64,000 nt of DNA from DASQHY01 sp035602605. Lineage in GTDB: Bacteria; Acidobacteriota; Terriglobia; Acidiferrales; UBA7541. Where the stretch lies: assembly GCA_035602605.1 (NCBI GenBank), contig DATNLZ010000105.1:1-64000 (forward strand), written 5' to 3'. The translations under genes and the position numbers were made by a program. Shown in pieces: positions 42,102-52,006 of the stretch (positions are counted from its first letter, which is position 1; each line of letters starts with the position of its first letter). Below the pieces are notes generated by a model. The model made no database searches. It had not been told where the DNA came from and worked only from the letters and a program-made list of their open reading frames with translations.

Positions 42102-44981
42102 CTAGAACGTCCGGCTCACTGTAAACCGGATGGTGCGAAACGGGTCAAAGAAATTTAAGCGTCCCGGATTGCTTACAAAATGCTGAAGATCCGGGAAAAC
42201 TTGATTATTCAAAATTTGTTGCCGCAGTTCCGGCGGCTGAATCTGATTAAAAATAGCGGAATCCCTATTAAACGCGCCGGGTGGCGAATCGATGGCCTGC
42301 CGGTAGCGGTTGGGGTTGACGGCAAAATAAATACGGAATGGCGCCTGAACGATCGGGAGTTGCACGATGAATTCAATGCCAACCGAAGTGCGCAGTTTGA
42401 AATTTGAGCCGGGCAGAATGCGCAGATTGCCGCTAATGTCATTACCGGGGAACAGGCCACGCAAATTTTTGAGAGCCAGAGGGTCAACCTGCAGGCTGTT
42501 CTTCTTAATGATGCCGTTGAGCCCGGCGTCCGCGAACAGGGCCATGCTTACCGGACCGACGATGGGGATGCGATACTCAAAGTTCCCCACGCCCTGTAAA
42601 TCTCCTCCCGGAAGAGCGATCTGATAGGCAAGAGTGGGAACGTCAAATTGACGGAGCGTGGGGCGCCCGGCACCATCAAGGTTGGTGGTATCGAGCCAGC
42701 TGACTCGTTGCGAGGTCTCCACCGGAAGAAAGGTTACCGGCGAAACCGAGCGGATATCGAACCCGCGCACGGTATCCTCGCCGCCCATATAAAAACGAGT
42801 CGTAGGTTCGAGGCTAAGCCCTCCAAAGCTTGTGGCATGGGCCGCTTGCGCGCGGAAGCCCAGAACGTTGCGTTTCTTGTTGATCGGCCGAAAATATTTC
42901 CACTCAAACACATTGGTGATCGCGTTGACATTGCCGCCGATGGGCCCGCCTTCGAAACTCAGGGAATAGAAAAAACTTTTGCCGCCTGTGGGATTGATGG
43001 GATTGTTGATCGTATTGTAGGTGATGGTAGGGGTCAGGCGGCTGGAAATAATTCCGCTGCGCGCCGACGGCCCGGCGATGCTTCGAAATTGTATCAGGTC
43101 GAAAAATGCGCTGGCAGCGGAGCTAAAGGGTTTGAGGTCCGATCTGGTCAGAGAGTAGGTGAGCCCCACGCGCGTAAATGAATAACGCTTCAGCGGATAG
43201 CTCGCGAAGGTTGTGAAACCTCGGCTGTTCTGAGTGTAATTATTCTGGAATGCCGGATCGATGGATACATTTTGCCCCGCCAAAATGGAAAGCTGCTTCT
43301 GCTGGTCGAATTTGTACTGGCTGTCGAAGATGGTGAACCCGGTCGAGATTGGCCGGTCAAACAAATAGGGTTGCGTAAAGCCAAACAGGAAGCTTCGCTG
43401 CAGGTCGCCGAACTGAGCTGAGAAGGTCAGCGTTTCGCCGAGGCCGAGGAAATTATTGGTCTGGTAACTAAGTCCGATAAAGGCTCCCGATAGACCGCTC
43501 ACCCCGCCATTCAAACCGATGGATTGCTTGCCCTTTTCCTTCACCTTCAGGTTGATGTCCACGGTGGCGTCTTTCACGTTGCGCTTGAGCTCCGCGTTTT
43601 CCGGCTTGATCACCTCGAAGTAATCCAGTTGATTGAGGCGCAGAATGCTGAGCTCCCAAAGCCGTTGATTGAACGTGTTGCCTTCATCGAGGAGAACCTC
43701 GCGACGAATGACTTTATCGCGCGTGGTCACGTTGCCGTTGAATTCGATGCGGCGCACAACGTAGGATTTTTCTTCGGTGAAGATCAGAGTCAGATTGATC
43801 GTCTTGGTCGCTTCTTCGACGTCGGTGGTCGGCTCGGAAGTGAAATCGATATAGCCATAGTCCCCATAAATCTTGCGATATTCTTCGAGTGACTTGCGGA
43901 CCTTTTCGGTCGAGAAAATATCGCCCGGCTTGAGCGGAAAAATGGATTTGAGCGCGTCCACTTTCAAGTGTAAGCCCTGATCCGGATCGCTGCTGCGAAT
44001 CACCAGCTTGCCCATGCGGTAGCGTTCCCCTTCCTCAATTTCCACGCGAATGTTGGTCGCTTTGCCGGGATGGTGCGCTCGCCCGGGCAGGGGGACGCGA
44101 AACCCGTTCACATCCACGGTCTCGGTAACCGGCTCCTTGACGGTAACCAGAAAATACCCATTGTCGCGGTATAAGCCGCGGACGCCAACCTCAAGATCTT
44201 CTGCCAGTTTTTGTTGGTCGTAGGTCTTCGATAGTACGTTGATGGTTGTGAAATAGAGCGGGATCGAATAGGGGCGCGAATGGCGCATCGCGCGAATAAG
44301 CTTGCGGCTGGAGAACGCGTGGTTGCCGACGAAAATAATCTTTCCGACCTTGACCTTGGGCCCCTCATCCACTTTGAAAATAAGGATCACCGCGTTACTG
44401 GCGGGAACGCGCTCGTACGTCGGTGTCACCTTGGCAAACTGCCGGCCATGCTCCGCCAGCAAGTCTCGCAACACTACCTCGGCCTTTTTAATACGCGTCG
44501 GATCAAACTGGCTCTCCACCGACAGACCAACCTTGCGCTCTTTGAATCGCTCGAGAATGTCCGATTCGGTGACCGAATGTATGTTGTCGTACCGAATCCG
44601 GCGAATGACCGGACGCTCCTGCACCCGGAAAATAATGATTTTTGCGTCGGGCCGGTCCTTACTGTCTTGGACCTCCAGCTTGATGTCCTCAAAAAATTGC
44701 GTGTTCCAAAGCGCTTGGAAGTCGCGGCGCAACGCATCTTCGTTGTAGGTGTCGCCCTCGCGGCTGAAGATGCGGGCCTTCAGGGTTTCGCTGCGAATGC
44801 GCCTGTTCCCGTGAAATTCGATGCGCTCAACGGTGGCCAGAGGGGATTGCGGTACTGTTGGGGTCGTTTGCTGCGGAGATTGCGAAGAGTGCGCCGCGAC
44901 TACGCTGGGGTGACGGGTTTGAGCAGCTAAACGGTCGGGCCAAATACCCCCGAGGAGAAAACACAATAACGTAACCGTCAT
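42102..44981 (-). CDS. bamA: Outer-membrane assembly factor BamA (Omp85)
   Basis: A protein of about 959 residues that folds and inserts outer-membrane beta-barrels. A signal peptide (to about residue 22) is followed by about five POTRA domains; the first is marked by VERIEFHGNRRIRSETLKAR and another by VVRRIEFNGNVTTRDKVIRRE. The C-terminal barrel contains YMGGEDTVRGFD (the conserved VRGF motif) and ends in FTVSRTF, a normal C-terminal aromatic. ATG 44981 is chosen because it starts the signal peptide; an upstream TTG at 45077 is less likely. It neighbours clpC upstream and the giant lipoprotein downstream. Confidence 0.94.
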   Translation of the reverse strand: MTVTLLCFLLGGIWPDRLAAQTRHPSVVAAHSSQSPQQTTPTVPQSPLATVERIEFHGNRRIRSETLKARIFSREGDTYNEDALRRDFQALWNTQFFEDIKLEVQDSKDRPDAKIIIFRVQERPVIRRIRYDNIHSVTESDILERFKERKVGLSVESQFDPTRIKKAEVVLRDLLAEHGRQFAKVTPTYERVPASNAVILIFKVDEGPKVKVGKIIFVGNHAFSSRKLIRAMRHSRPYSIPLYFTTINVLSKTYDQQKLAEDLEVGVRGLYRDNGYFLVTVKEPVTETVDVNGFRVPLPGRAHHPGKATNIRVEIEEGERYRMGKLVIRSSDPDQGLHLKVDALKSIFPLKPGDIFSTEKVRKSLEEYRKIYGDYGYIDFTSEPTTDVEEATKTINLTLIFTEEKSYVVRRIEFNGNVTTRDKVIRREVLLDEGNTFNQRLWELSILRLNQLDYFEVIKPENAELKRNVKDATVDINLKVKEKGKQSIGLNGGVSGLSGAFIGLSYQTNNFLGLGETLTFSAQFGDLQRSFLFGFTQPYLFDRPISTGFTIFDSQYKFDQQKQLSILAGQNVSIDPAFQNNYTQNSRGFTTFASYPLKRYSFTRVGLTYSLTRSDLKPFSSAASAFFDLIQFRSIAGPSARSGIISSRLTPTITYNTINNPINPTGGKSFFYSLSFEGGPIGGNVNAITNVFEWKYFRPINKKRNVLGFRAQAAHATSFGGLSLEPTTRFYMGGEDTVRGFDIRSVSPVTFLPVETSQRVSWLDTTNLDGAGRPTLRQFDVPTLAYQIALPGGDLQGVGNFEYRIPIVGPVSMALFADAGLNGIIKKNSLQVDPLALKNLRGLFPGNDISGNLRILPGSNFKLRTSVGIEFIVQLPIVQAPFRIYFAVNPNRYRQAIDSPPGAFNRDSAIFNQIQPPELRQQILNNQVFPDLQHFVSNPGRLNFFDPFRTIRFTVSRTF

Positions 44982-45132
44982 CGCCGCGAATAGTTCACGG
45001 TGAAAGTTGCAAAAAAACGGCAAGCAAACTCTCTTATACGCGGCCGTACCGATGGTCAAGCCGCTCCCCCAGCCCAAAATATTTATTCTCCCGCCGGAAC
45101 CTGGAAGACCCCGGCTGTGCGGTTTGGATTCG

Positions 45133-47559
45133 CTAGTTTATGACCGGGGTTGCCTCAACCACAGGCCGGAAAGCAAGTTCCTCGCCCGATACGTAGATTT
45201 CCAGAGTCGCCGGGCGTTGCAATCCCCCTTGGATGAGCGCTTCCGACAGCGGATCTTCCACGTACTTTTGCAAGGCACGTCGCAACGGCCGGGCCCCATA
45301 ATTCCGGTCGCTGCACGTTTTCTCCAGAATCCACTGACGCGCTGCGGGCGTCAACACGATCTGTACCTGTCGATGAATCAGCGTATCGTTGATTTGACCG
45401 GCCAGCAGATCGATAATCCGCAGGAGTTCGTCATCGCCCAATGGATTGAATAGAATGATTTCATCCAGGCGATTGAGGAACTCAGGATTAAAGACCCGCT
45501 TTACTTCGCTGAGAACCATGTCTTCGATGCTCTTGGCGCCGCCCTCGGCAGTACCCGACTGGAAGCCCAGCGCTGAGCGTTTTTGAAGATGCCGCGCGCC
45601 CAAATTCGACGTCATGATGAGAATGGTGTTGCGGAAGTCCACGGTATTTCCCAAGCCGTCGGTCAACTGCCCATCCTCGAAAACCTGGAGCAAAATGTTA
45701 AAAACATCGGGATGCGCTTTTTCAATCTCGTCGAGAAGAATGACCGAATACGGAGTGCGACGAACGCGCTCGGTGAGCTGGCCGCCCTCTTCGTAGCCCA
45801 CATAGCCCGGAGGCGCGCCGATCAGTTTCGAGACCGAATGCTTCTCCATGTATTCCGACATGTCGAAGCGCACCAGCGATTTTTCGCTGCCAAAAAGAAA
45901 CTCTGCAAGGCGCCGAGCCACTTCCGTCTTGCCCACGCCGGTTGGTCCCAGGAACAGGAAGCAGCCTACCGGCCGGCCCGGGGCTTTGAGCCCGGCGCGG
46001 CTCCGGCGAATGGCGCGCGCCAGAGCGGTAATCGCTTTATCTTGACTGATGACCCGCTTGTGCAATTCCTGTTCAATGCGCAGCAGTTTTTGCTGTTCAT
46101 CTTCTTTGATGGCGTTGACGGCGATGCCGGTCCACCGCGCCACAACCTCTTCGATATCTTCACGGGTCACGACACCGGTGGTAGAATCATCAAGCTTCAA
46201 CCGTTCACGCACCACTCGCAGATTTTCTTTTTCTTTGCGCTCTTCTTCCGAATAAAAGCGCGCCTTCTCGAACTCATGGTTGGCAATGGCCGTTTCCATG
46301 CGATGGGTTATGAACTTCACACGTTTCTGCACTTCCGAAACTTCCTCGGGTAGCATGGCCTGCCGCAGCTTGACGCGCGCTCCAGCTTCGTCAATCAAGT
46401 CAATGGCCTTATCGGGCAGGAAACGATCTGGAATGTAGCGGCTGGAGAGATACACGGCATACTGAATGGCTTCTTCGGTGTAATTGACGGCGTGGAATTT
46501 CTCATAACGCTCGCGCACGCCTTGAAGAACTTTGATGGCTTCATCTTCCGCCGGCGCGGGAACTTTTACGGACTGGAAGCGGCGCTCGAGCGAGCGGTCT
46601 TTCTCGACCGATTTGCGGTACTCCCCTGGCGTGGTCGCTCCAATGCACTGAATCTCGCCGCGTGACAATGCTGGCTTCAGGATATTCGCGGCATCGAGCG
46701 ACCCCTCGGCCGATCCGGCACCGACCAAGGTGTGCAATTCATCGATGAAGACGATGGAGTTCTGATTTTCCATCAGCTCTTTCATGATCGTCTTGAGCCG
46801 CTCTTCAAACTGTCCGCGATATTTCGTGCCGGCGACGATCAGGGAAAGATCAAGCGATAGGATCTGCTTGTCGGCGAGAAATGGCGGCACGTCGCTATCC
46901 GCAATCCGCTGCGCCAGGCCTTCGACAATCGCGGTTTTACCCACCCCGGGCTCCCCAATCAGCACCGGGTTGTTTTTGGTGCGGCGGCAAAGAATCTGGA
47001 TGACGCGTTCCAGTTCGCGGTCCCGGCCGACCAGCGGGTCAAGTTGACCTTCGAGCGCCGCTTGCGTCAAGTTGCGGCTGAATTCAGCGAGTAGCGATGT
47101 CTCTTTGGGTCGATTAACGGGCACTTTTTCTCCTGCACTTCGTCCCAGTTCTTCGCGCAAGGATGACAGGCGCAGTCCGCGTTCCTGAAGAATTTCCGCA
47201 CCAAAGCATTTTTCCTCGCGCAGAATTCCCAGAAGCAAATGCTCGGTGCCGACATGCTTGTGGCCCAGGCGCTCAGCTTCTTCTGTGGCAAGATTAAGGA
47301 TGCGCTTGCATTCTGCCGACAGAGGCACTTCCACGGAAGTTGAAATGCGCTCACGAATCGTGATGCGCGATTCAATCTCTTTACGAATGGATTCGATAGA
47401 GCCGTGCTGGCGCAGGAAACGGTTGGCCAGCGCCTTGTCCTCGCGCATCAGTCCGAGAAGGAGATGCTCGGTCTCAATGTACGGGCTGCCATACTGACTC
47501 GCTTCATACCGTGCGAAGAAAATTACGCGCCGGGCTTTTTCTGTGTAACGTTCAAACAC
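45133..47559 (-). CDS. clpC: ATP-dependent Clp protease ATPase subunit ClpC
   Basis: An 808-residue Hsp100 unfoldase. The double Clp-N repeat is at about 1-145, the first AAA+ module has Walker A GEPGVGKT at 202-209, a UVR-like middle domain lies near 420-460, and the second AAA+ module has GPTGVGKT. A ClpP-binding loop of the (L/I)GF type is visible in SALGFQSG. It feeds substrates to ClpP, which is not in the window. The start is 3 bp after lolD, indicating co-transcription. No CtsR or McsAB genes accompany it. Confidence 0.95.
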   Translation of the reverse strand: MFERYTEKARRVIFFARYEASQYGSPYIETEHLLLGLMREDKALANRFLRQHGSIESIRKEIESRITIRERISTSVEVPLSAECKRILNLATEEAERLGHKHVGTEHLLLGILREEKCFGAEILQERGLRLSSLREELGRSAGEKVPVNRPKETSLLAEFSRNLTQAALEGQLDPLVGRDRELERVIQILCRRTKNNPVLIGEPGVGKTAIVEGLAQRIADSDVPPFLADKQILSLDLSLIVAGTKYRGQFEERLKTIMKELMENQNSIVFIDELHTLVGAGSAEGSLDAANILKPALSRGEIQCIGATTPGEYRKSVEKDRSLERRFQSVKVPAPAEDEAIKVLQGVRERYEKFHAVNYTEEAIQYAVYLSSRYIPDRFLPDKAIDLIDEAGARVKLRQAMLPEEVSEVQKRVKFITHRMETAIANHEFEKARFYSEEERKEKENLRVVRERLKLDDSTTGVVTREDIEEVVARWTGIAVNAIKEDEQQKLLRIEQELHKRVISQDKAITALARAIRRSRAGLKAPGRPVGCFLFLGPTGVGKTEVARRLAEFLFGSEKSLVRFDMSEYMEKHSVSKLIGAPPGYVGYEEGGQLTERVRRTPYSVILLDEIEKAHPDVFNILLQVFEDGQLTDGLGNTVDFRNTILIMTSNLGARHLQKRSALGFQSGTAEGGAKSIEDMVLSEVKRVFNPEFLNRLDEIILFNPLGDDELLRIIDLLAGQINDTLIHRQVQIVLTPAARQWILEKTCSDRNYGARPLRRALQKYVEDPLSEALIQGGLQRPATLEIYVSGEELAFRPVVEATPVIN

Positions 47560-47562
47560 GGC

Positions 47563-48354
47563 TCAGCTCTTTTCTCCCCCTGAAGTTGATCCCATCTTCG
47601 ACGGCCCCACGCCCCGAAGTTTCAGGACTCCCTGCTCGAGAGCCATCACCCGATCACAGCGCCCGGCCAGCGCGACATTATGCGTCGCGATCAGAGAGGT
47701 CAGCCGATGCGCGCGATGCAGGCGCTCGATCAAATCGAACACTGCCACCGCATTTTGCTCATCAAGATCGCCAGTTGGTTCATCTGCTAGCAGTATAGCT
47801 GGCTGAGTTACCAGCGCGCGCGCTATGGCCACGCGTTGCTGCTCTCCCCCAGACAGTTCGCCGGTGCGATGTTCAGTTCTGGCCGAGAGCCCAACCTCGT
47901 TCAGCCACTGACCCGCGATGCGCCGCGACCCTTCTGCGGAGTCCCCCCGCAGCAGAAGTGGCAACGCTACATTTTCTATCGCCGTAAAATCGGGCAAAAG
48001 ATGATGCCGCTGCCACACAAATCCCACGGCTCGATTGCGAAATTGGGCCACTGCCGCGGGTGCGTTTGATTCAATTGGCTTCGAGTCGAAGTATACTGTA
48101 CCGCTTGTTGGCGTGTCCAGCGCCGCTAACAGATGCAAAAGCGTGCTCTTGCCGGCGCCGGACGGGGCCATGATCGCAACCATCTCACCTTCGACAAGTT
48201 TCAGGTCTACCGCAGCAAGGACAACCAACTGCGCCGCGCCTGTTCGGTAAGATTTGCGCAAAGCGCGCGCCTCAAGAATTACGCGGCCGGTTGTTTCTGC
48301 CAGGCCCGGCGTCACGAGGCCGCGCGTTGTTGCTGCAGTGTGTCCAGCGCTCAT
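47563..48354 (-). CDS. lolD: ABC transporter ATPase, LolD type
   Basis: A 263-residue ATPase of the lipoprotein-releasing (LolCDE) / MacB class. Walker A APSGAGKST, Q-loop VWQRHHLL, signature LSGGEQQRVA, Walker B ILLADEPTGDLDE and H-loop ATHN are present. A 25-residue N-terminal extension precedes the domain. It forms a pair with clpC. Unusually, no LolC/LolE permease gene is next to it: the sequence upstream is a 480-bp non-coding stretch. Its partner must be elsewhere, and MacB-like function cannot be excluded. Confidence 0.85.
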   Translation of the reverse strand: MSAGHTAATTRGLVTPGLAETTGRVILEARALRKSYRTGAAQLVVLAAVDLKLVEGEMVAIMAPSGAGKSTLLHLLAALDTPTSGTVYFDSKPIESNAPAAVAQFRNRAVGFVWQRHHLLPDFTAIENVALPLLLRGDSAEGSRRIAGQWLNEVGLSARTEHRTGELSGGEQQRVAIARALVTQPAILLADEPTGDLDEQNAVAVFDLIERLHRAHRLTSLIATHNVALAGRCDRVMALEQGVLKLRGVGPSKMGSTSGGEKS

Positions 48355-48834
48355 CTAGTGGTTGTTCGTCTCCCTGCTTTATCTTTGGAAACCCGGTCCA
48401 CGCTCATACGGTTAGATGCCGAGTATGGCGGGTGGTATCACTTGCTGCCGAACCGAGTGTCGCCGGGCTGCTTCCCTGTCGCTGACTCTAAACGAACCCG
48501 CCGCCGTTCGGTGCCAACCACTTCCATTTTTATGGCCAGGTTCTACCTTGACTGGTTCGTCTCGCTTTGCAACAACCCTCTGGCGGTCCGTAACTCCTTC
48601 TACGTCAAGAGATTCCCGGATGCCTCGGCAGTGCCTGGCGCGTTGCTAGCAGAACCCGCCTGCTACCTTACTAATGTGCACGCGGCTGGCCAAAACGTTT
48701 CGGCTTCCTGACGCCGCGCGCTTGCTGGCCAATTTGGCGGTTGCGCGTAAGGCAGGAATCGAGCAAACTTACAATCCGCGCTTGGCGCCGCCCCGCGACG
48801 CATCATGGCTACACACGTCCAAGGAAATAAAGCA
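48355..48834. other. Divergent intergenic region, no gene recognised
   Basis: 480 bp separate lolD (minus) from the aminotransferase (plus). The open frames here have atypical, Ser/Arg/Cys-rich translations and no ribosome binding site. It must contain two divergent promoters; no confident box or repeat is seen. Confidence 0.5.
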
Positions 48835-50043
48835 ATGAATAACCCATTAGGCGAACTGAATCCTCCGACACGCTTGATGCTTACGCCCGGTCCTTCCTGC
48901 ATCGACCCGCGCGTGTATCGCGCGATGGCGGCCCCTTTAGTTGGTCACCTCGATCCCTGGTTTGTGCTGATGATGACCAACGTCCAGGAGCTGTTGCGCC
49001 GGACGTTTCAAACCGATAATCGTGTCACCTTCCCACTTTCCGCGTCCGGTTCTGGAGGCATCGAAGCGGCGGTTCTAAATCCTCTTGAACCAGGCGACGA
49101 AGCGATCATTTGTGTCAACGGCACTTTCTCCGAGCGCATGGCCATCATCGCCGAGCGCACTGCTGCCAAGGTTACCCGCGTCGAAGCCCCCTTGGGACGT
49201 CCCGTCGACCTTGATGATGTGCGTCGCGCCAGCAAAGGCAAAAAGATAAAACTACTGGGACTGGCGCACGGCGAAACGTCCACCGGGGTCATGCATCGCC
49301 TGGAAGATTTTCGCAAGGTGGCCGATGAGTTCGGCGCGCTTCTTGTGGTCGACGCGGTAGCGACTCTGGGCGGCGTTCCACTCGATATGGATCGCCAGCG
49401 GATCGATATCTGCTTCAGCGGCTCGCAAAAAGCCATAAGCGCGCCGCCGGGCATGGCGCCGATTTCGCTAAACGCTCGCGTGGAAGAACTTTTGCGATCG
49501 CGCAAGACTAAGGTGCAAAGCTGGTATTTTGATCTCACCACGGCAATGAATTATTGGGGCCAGGATCGCCTCTATCATCACACTCCGCCCATTTCGCTGA
49601 TCTACGCCATTCGAGAAGCCCTGCGCCTGGTCCTGGAAGAAGGCTTGGAACAGCGCTGGGAGCGCCACCGCCGCAATCAGCAAGCTCTCATCGTCGGTCT
49701 GGAAGCCATGGGTCTCGAATTATTTGTTTCCAATCCGGCCGATCGCTTGACGACCGTGACGTCGGTCAATATTCCCAAGGGCGTTGACGATCCCAAGGTC
49801 CGCCAGCAGTTGCTCGACGAGTTCAATATTGAAATTGCGGGCGGCTTTGGTCCGGTCAAGGGGAAACTTTGGCGTATCGGTTTGATGGGATATTCATGCC
49901 AGCGCGGCAACGTGCTTTTGTTTCTCGCGGCCCTGGAGAAAACGTTGCTCGATCAAGGACTTCACCTGCCGATCGGCGCGGGTGTAGGGGCGGCGGTGCG
50001 CAGTTACTCGCAAACTGAGCCTGTTGCTGCCGGCGGACGCTGA
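48835..50043 (+). CDS. Alanine-glyoxylate aminotransferase family (class V) protein
   Basis: A 402-residue PLP enzyme of the serine-pyruvate/alanine-glyoxylate class. LTPGPSCIDPRVYRAM at the start, the active-site Lys in SGSQKAISAPPG, and VVDAVATLGG, which carries the PLP-ring Asp, are visible. It may transfer amino groups to glyoxylate or act on purine-derived ureidoglycine; the substrate is not evident. ATG 48835 follows AAGGAAAT. It precedes a small unknown gene by 18 bp on the same strand. Confidence 0.9.
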   Translation: MNNPLGELNPPTRLMLTPGPSCIDPRVYRAMAAPLVGHLDPWFVLMMTNVQELLRRTFQTDNRVTFPLSASGSGGIEAAVLNPLEPGDEAIICVNGTFSERMAIIAERTAAKVTRVEAPLGRPVDLDDVRRASKGKKIKLLGLAHGETSTGVMHRLEDFRKVADEFGALLVVDAVATLGGVPLDMDRQRIDICFSGSQKAISAPPGMAPISLNARVEELLRSRKTKVQSWYFDLTTAMNYWGQDRLYHHTPPISLIYAIREALRLVLEEGLEQRWERHRRNQQALIVGLEAMGLELFVSNPADRLTTVTSVNIPKGVDDPKVRQQLLDEFNIEIAGGFGPVKGKLWRIGLMGYSCQRGNVLLFLAALEKTLLDQGLHLPIGAGVGAAVRSYSQTEPVAAGGR

Positions 50044-50061
50044 CTTGGGAGAACGTAAAAA

Positions 50062-50430
50062 ATGCCTGCAATGATTGCCAACGTCGGAGCCATGAGTGAG
50101 TTTGTGGCCCCCTTCGACGTAACGTCCAAGCTCACCGGACCAACATTTCATTGCCATTTCTCACATGTCTGGAACGGCATCGCTACGCGCCACAGCGACA
50201 CCATCGACACGAAGTTTCTGGTCGATGGTCGTAGCATACTGATCGGTCTTCTTCATACTGCTTTTGTGACGTTCCGCGAACGCGCCGGCCGCGACTTGAG
50301 CGACCGCGAAGCCAGTTATATTGCCGCAGAATATCTTCGCGAACGTCTCGAAGAAGAGGACGTTCGCGCTCTCTACGATGTCTCCCACGAAGATGTTCTT
50401 CGGCTGATTGAAAAGCTGCAGATTCGCTGA
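50062..50430 (+). CDS. Hypothetical protein, 122 residues
   Basis: No family is recognised. The sequence shows a mixed alpha/beta pattern, His-rich near FHCHFSHVW, with an acidic C-terminal helix (REASYIAAEYLRERLEEED). There is no signal peptide or membrane segment. GGGAGAAC upstream of ATG 50062 supports translation, and it follows the aminotransferase by 18 bp, so the two are probably co-transcribed. Confidence 0.65.
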   Translation: MPAMIANVGAMSEFVAPFDVTSKLTGPTFHCHFSHVWNGIATRHSDTIDTKFLVDGRSILIGLLHTAFVTFRERAGRDLSDREASYIAAEYLRERLEEEDVRALYDVSHEDVLRLIEKLQIR

Positions 50431-50447
50431 AGTTTCGCGGGTTTTGC

Positions 50448-50603
50448 CTATGCATCGGAAAGCGATTCGGGAAATTCAGGCGGCTCTTGCCACTCTCCCG
50501 CTTCCAGAATCTCGCCGCAATCGAGACATTCGACGTATTCTGCGTCGGAATCTTTGGCGATGAGTTGCGTTTGCAAGTGTTTGCAACTGGCAGGATCAAG
50601 CAT
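50448..50603 (-). CDS. Small CxxC protein, 51 residues
   Basis: A short gene between two longer ones. The minus strand reads ATG at 50603 to TAG at 50448 and gives a clean, acidic protein with MLDPASCKHLQTQL at the start, ECLDCGEILEAGEW in the middle and EPPEFPESL near the end. The CxxC with the upstream Cys-Lys-His suggests a single zinc knuckle. No ideal ribosome binding site is seen, and the protein could begin slightly upstream. It lies just downstream of the MFS gene on the same strand, so it may share its transcript. Confidence 0.6.
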   Translation of the reverse strand: MLDPASCKHLQTQLIAKDSDAEYVECLDCGEILEAGEWQEPPEFPESLSDA

Positions 50604-50665
50604 AAGGACGTCTCGCTCGTTCGAAATGTTTGCAGTATCGCATCACTGAAATTCGGCGAGCCACG

Positions 50666-51940
50666 CTAGCCTCTCCTCGTTACGGCCTCTTCTAATTCGG
50701 TGGGCTCAACGCGAAAGCAGTCGAGACAGGGATGCTGCAAGCCGTCGCGCTTGATGAAATACATCACCAGAAACATCATCAGTGCGCCTGCAACCATCAC
50801 CCCGACGGCGACGCGCAAGCCCACCACGAGATCCGCGAGGTCATCGATCTCGCCCACAACCAGAGGCCCGAAAATGCCCCCCAACAACTGCGTCGCGAAC
50901 ATGTACAGGCCAATGGAAGAAGCATGGGCCCGGCGCGGCATCATGTCATGAATGACCGCGGTCACCGGGCCGTGATACCAGGACATGAAGAAGCCGGCTG
51001 TGAAGAACGCGATCACCACCGCGGTCTTCTCCTCCGTCGTGATAGCCCACAAAATAAATGGCGCGGCCAACAAAAACCCCAGCGAGACCGTCAGGATTCT
51101 GCCGAAGGCGATGCGTTTCTGGAGGAAATCGGCAAGCGTTCCGCCGACCAACACGCCGGCCAGAGAAGAAATAAGCAGGGTTGGCCCGAGCGAGACGCCG
51201 GCTTCACGCAGGCTAAAGTCCTTGTAGCGCACCACGAAATCGGTTCCCCAAGTTATGAAAGCGACGCTGGCAAAGGTGATCAGAACTCCGCTCGCGATCA
51301 AGGCCACAAACGCCGGGACAGCCAGCAATCTGCCCAGGGGAATAATTTCCGACCGCGGTCCGCGCGGTGGCTCTTTCATACCGAATATAGCCAGCGCAAG
51401 AATCAATCCCGGAACGCCAACAAAATAAAATGTTGGCCGCCAGCCGACCCATTGCCCCACCACGCCGCCAATCGCTTGGCCGGCAGTTCCCCCAAGAACC
51501 ATTCCCGCGGCGAAGATTGCTTGGGCACGCGCTCGGACCGTCGTTGGAAACGCTCCGGAAATCATGGATTGTGCGGCCGGCGCGTACGCGGCTTCGCCAA
51601 CTCCTACCAGCGAGCGCGCAATCAGCAGAAGCAAGAAAGAGCCTGCCAGGCCACTGAGAAACGTAGCCAGGCTCCAGAAAATAACTCCAGCTGCAATGAT
51701 GCGCGTGCGGCTCCATCGGTCCGCGAGAAGCCCAAAAGGAATGCTGGCTGCCGCGAGCACGGCCAACAGAACGACCTGCAGTAGACCGAGTTCCGCGCTA
51801 CTCACTCCGAATTCCTTACGTAGCAGCGGCACCAGCGGAGGCAGAACTTGCCGGTCGGCAAAGTTGACAAAATTAATTAAAGCGAGTACAGCCAGAACGC
51901 GGAGTTGATAACCTGAGAGCGAATGAGATGGCTTGTCCAT
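50666..51940 (-). CDS. Major facilitator superfamily transporter
   Basis: A 424-residue transporter with about twelve membrane helices. The loop 2-3 motif A is recognisable as GLLADRWSRTR, and RSLVGVGEAAYAPAAQSMISG marks helices 4-5, typical of the spinster/hexuronate-type MFS. The C-terminal tail (about 25 residues, HPCLDCFRVEPTELEEA) is cytoplasmic and has a CxxC. The substrate is unknown. It is transcribed away from the AI-2E family gene. Confidence 0.9.
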   Translation of the reverse strand: MDKPSHSLSGYQLRVLAVLALINFVNFADRQVLPPLVPLLRKEFGVSSAELGLLQVVLLAVLAAASIPFGLLADRWSRTRIIAAGVIFWSLATFLSGLAGSFLLLLIARSLVGVGEAAYAPAAQSMISGAFPTTVRARAQAIFAAGMVLGGTAGQAIGGVVGQWVGWRPTFYFVGVPGLILALAIFGMKEPPRGPRSEIIPLGRLLAVPAFVALIASGVLITFASVAFITWGTDFVVRYKDFSLREAGVSLGPTLLISSLAGVLVGGTLADFLQKRIAFGRILTVSLGFLLAAPFILWAITTEEKTAVVIAFFTAGFFMSWYHGPVTAVIHDMMPRRAHASSIGLYMFATQLLGGIFGPLVVGEIDDLADLVVGLRVAVGVMVAGALMMFLVMYFIKRDGLQHPCLDCFRVEPTELEEAVTRRG

Positions 51941-52006
51941 GGATTAGCGTTACGTTCCGCGGTGGTTCGGCGCTGCTCCGTAGAAAACAATTAATTATAA
52001 CCGAAG

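Noticed and set aside
48133..48711. 192-codon plus-strand frame upstream of the aminotransferase
   Set aside because: Starts inside lolD on the other strand, has low-quality composition and no ribosome binding site.
50732..51784. 350-codon plus-strand frame within the MFS gene
   Set aside because: His/Arg/Gln-rich antisense of membrane helices, a typical artefact.
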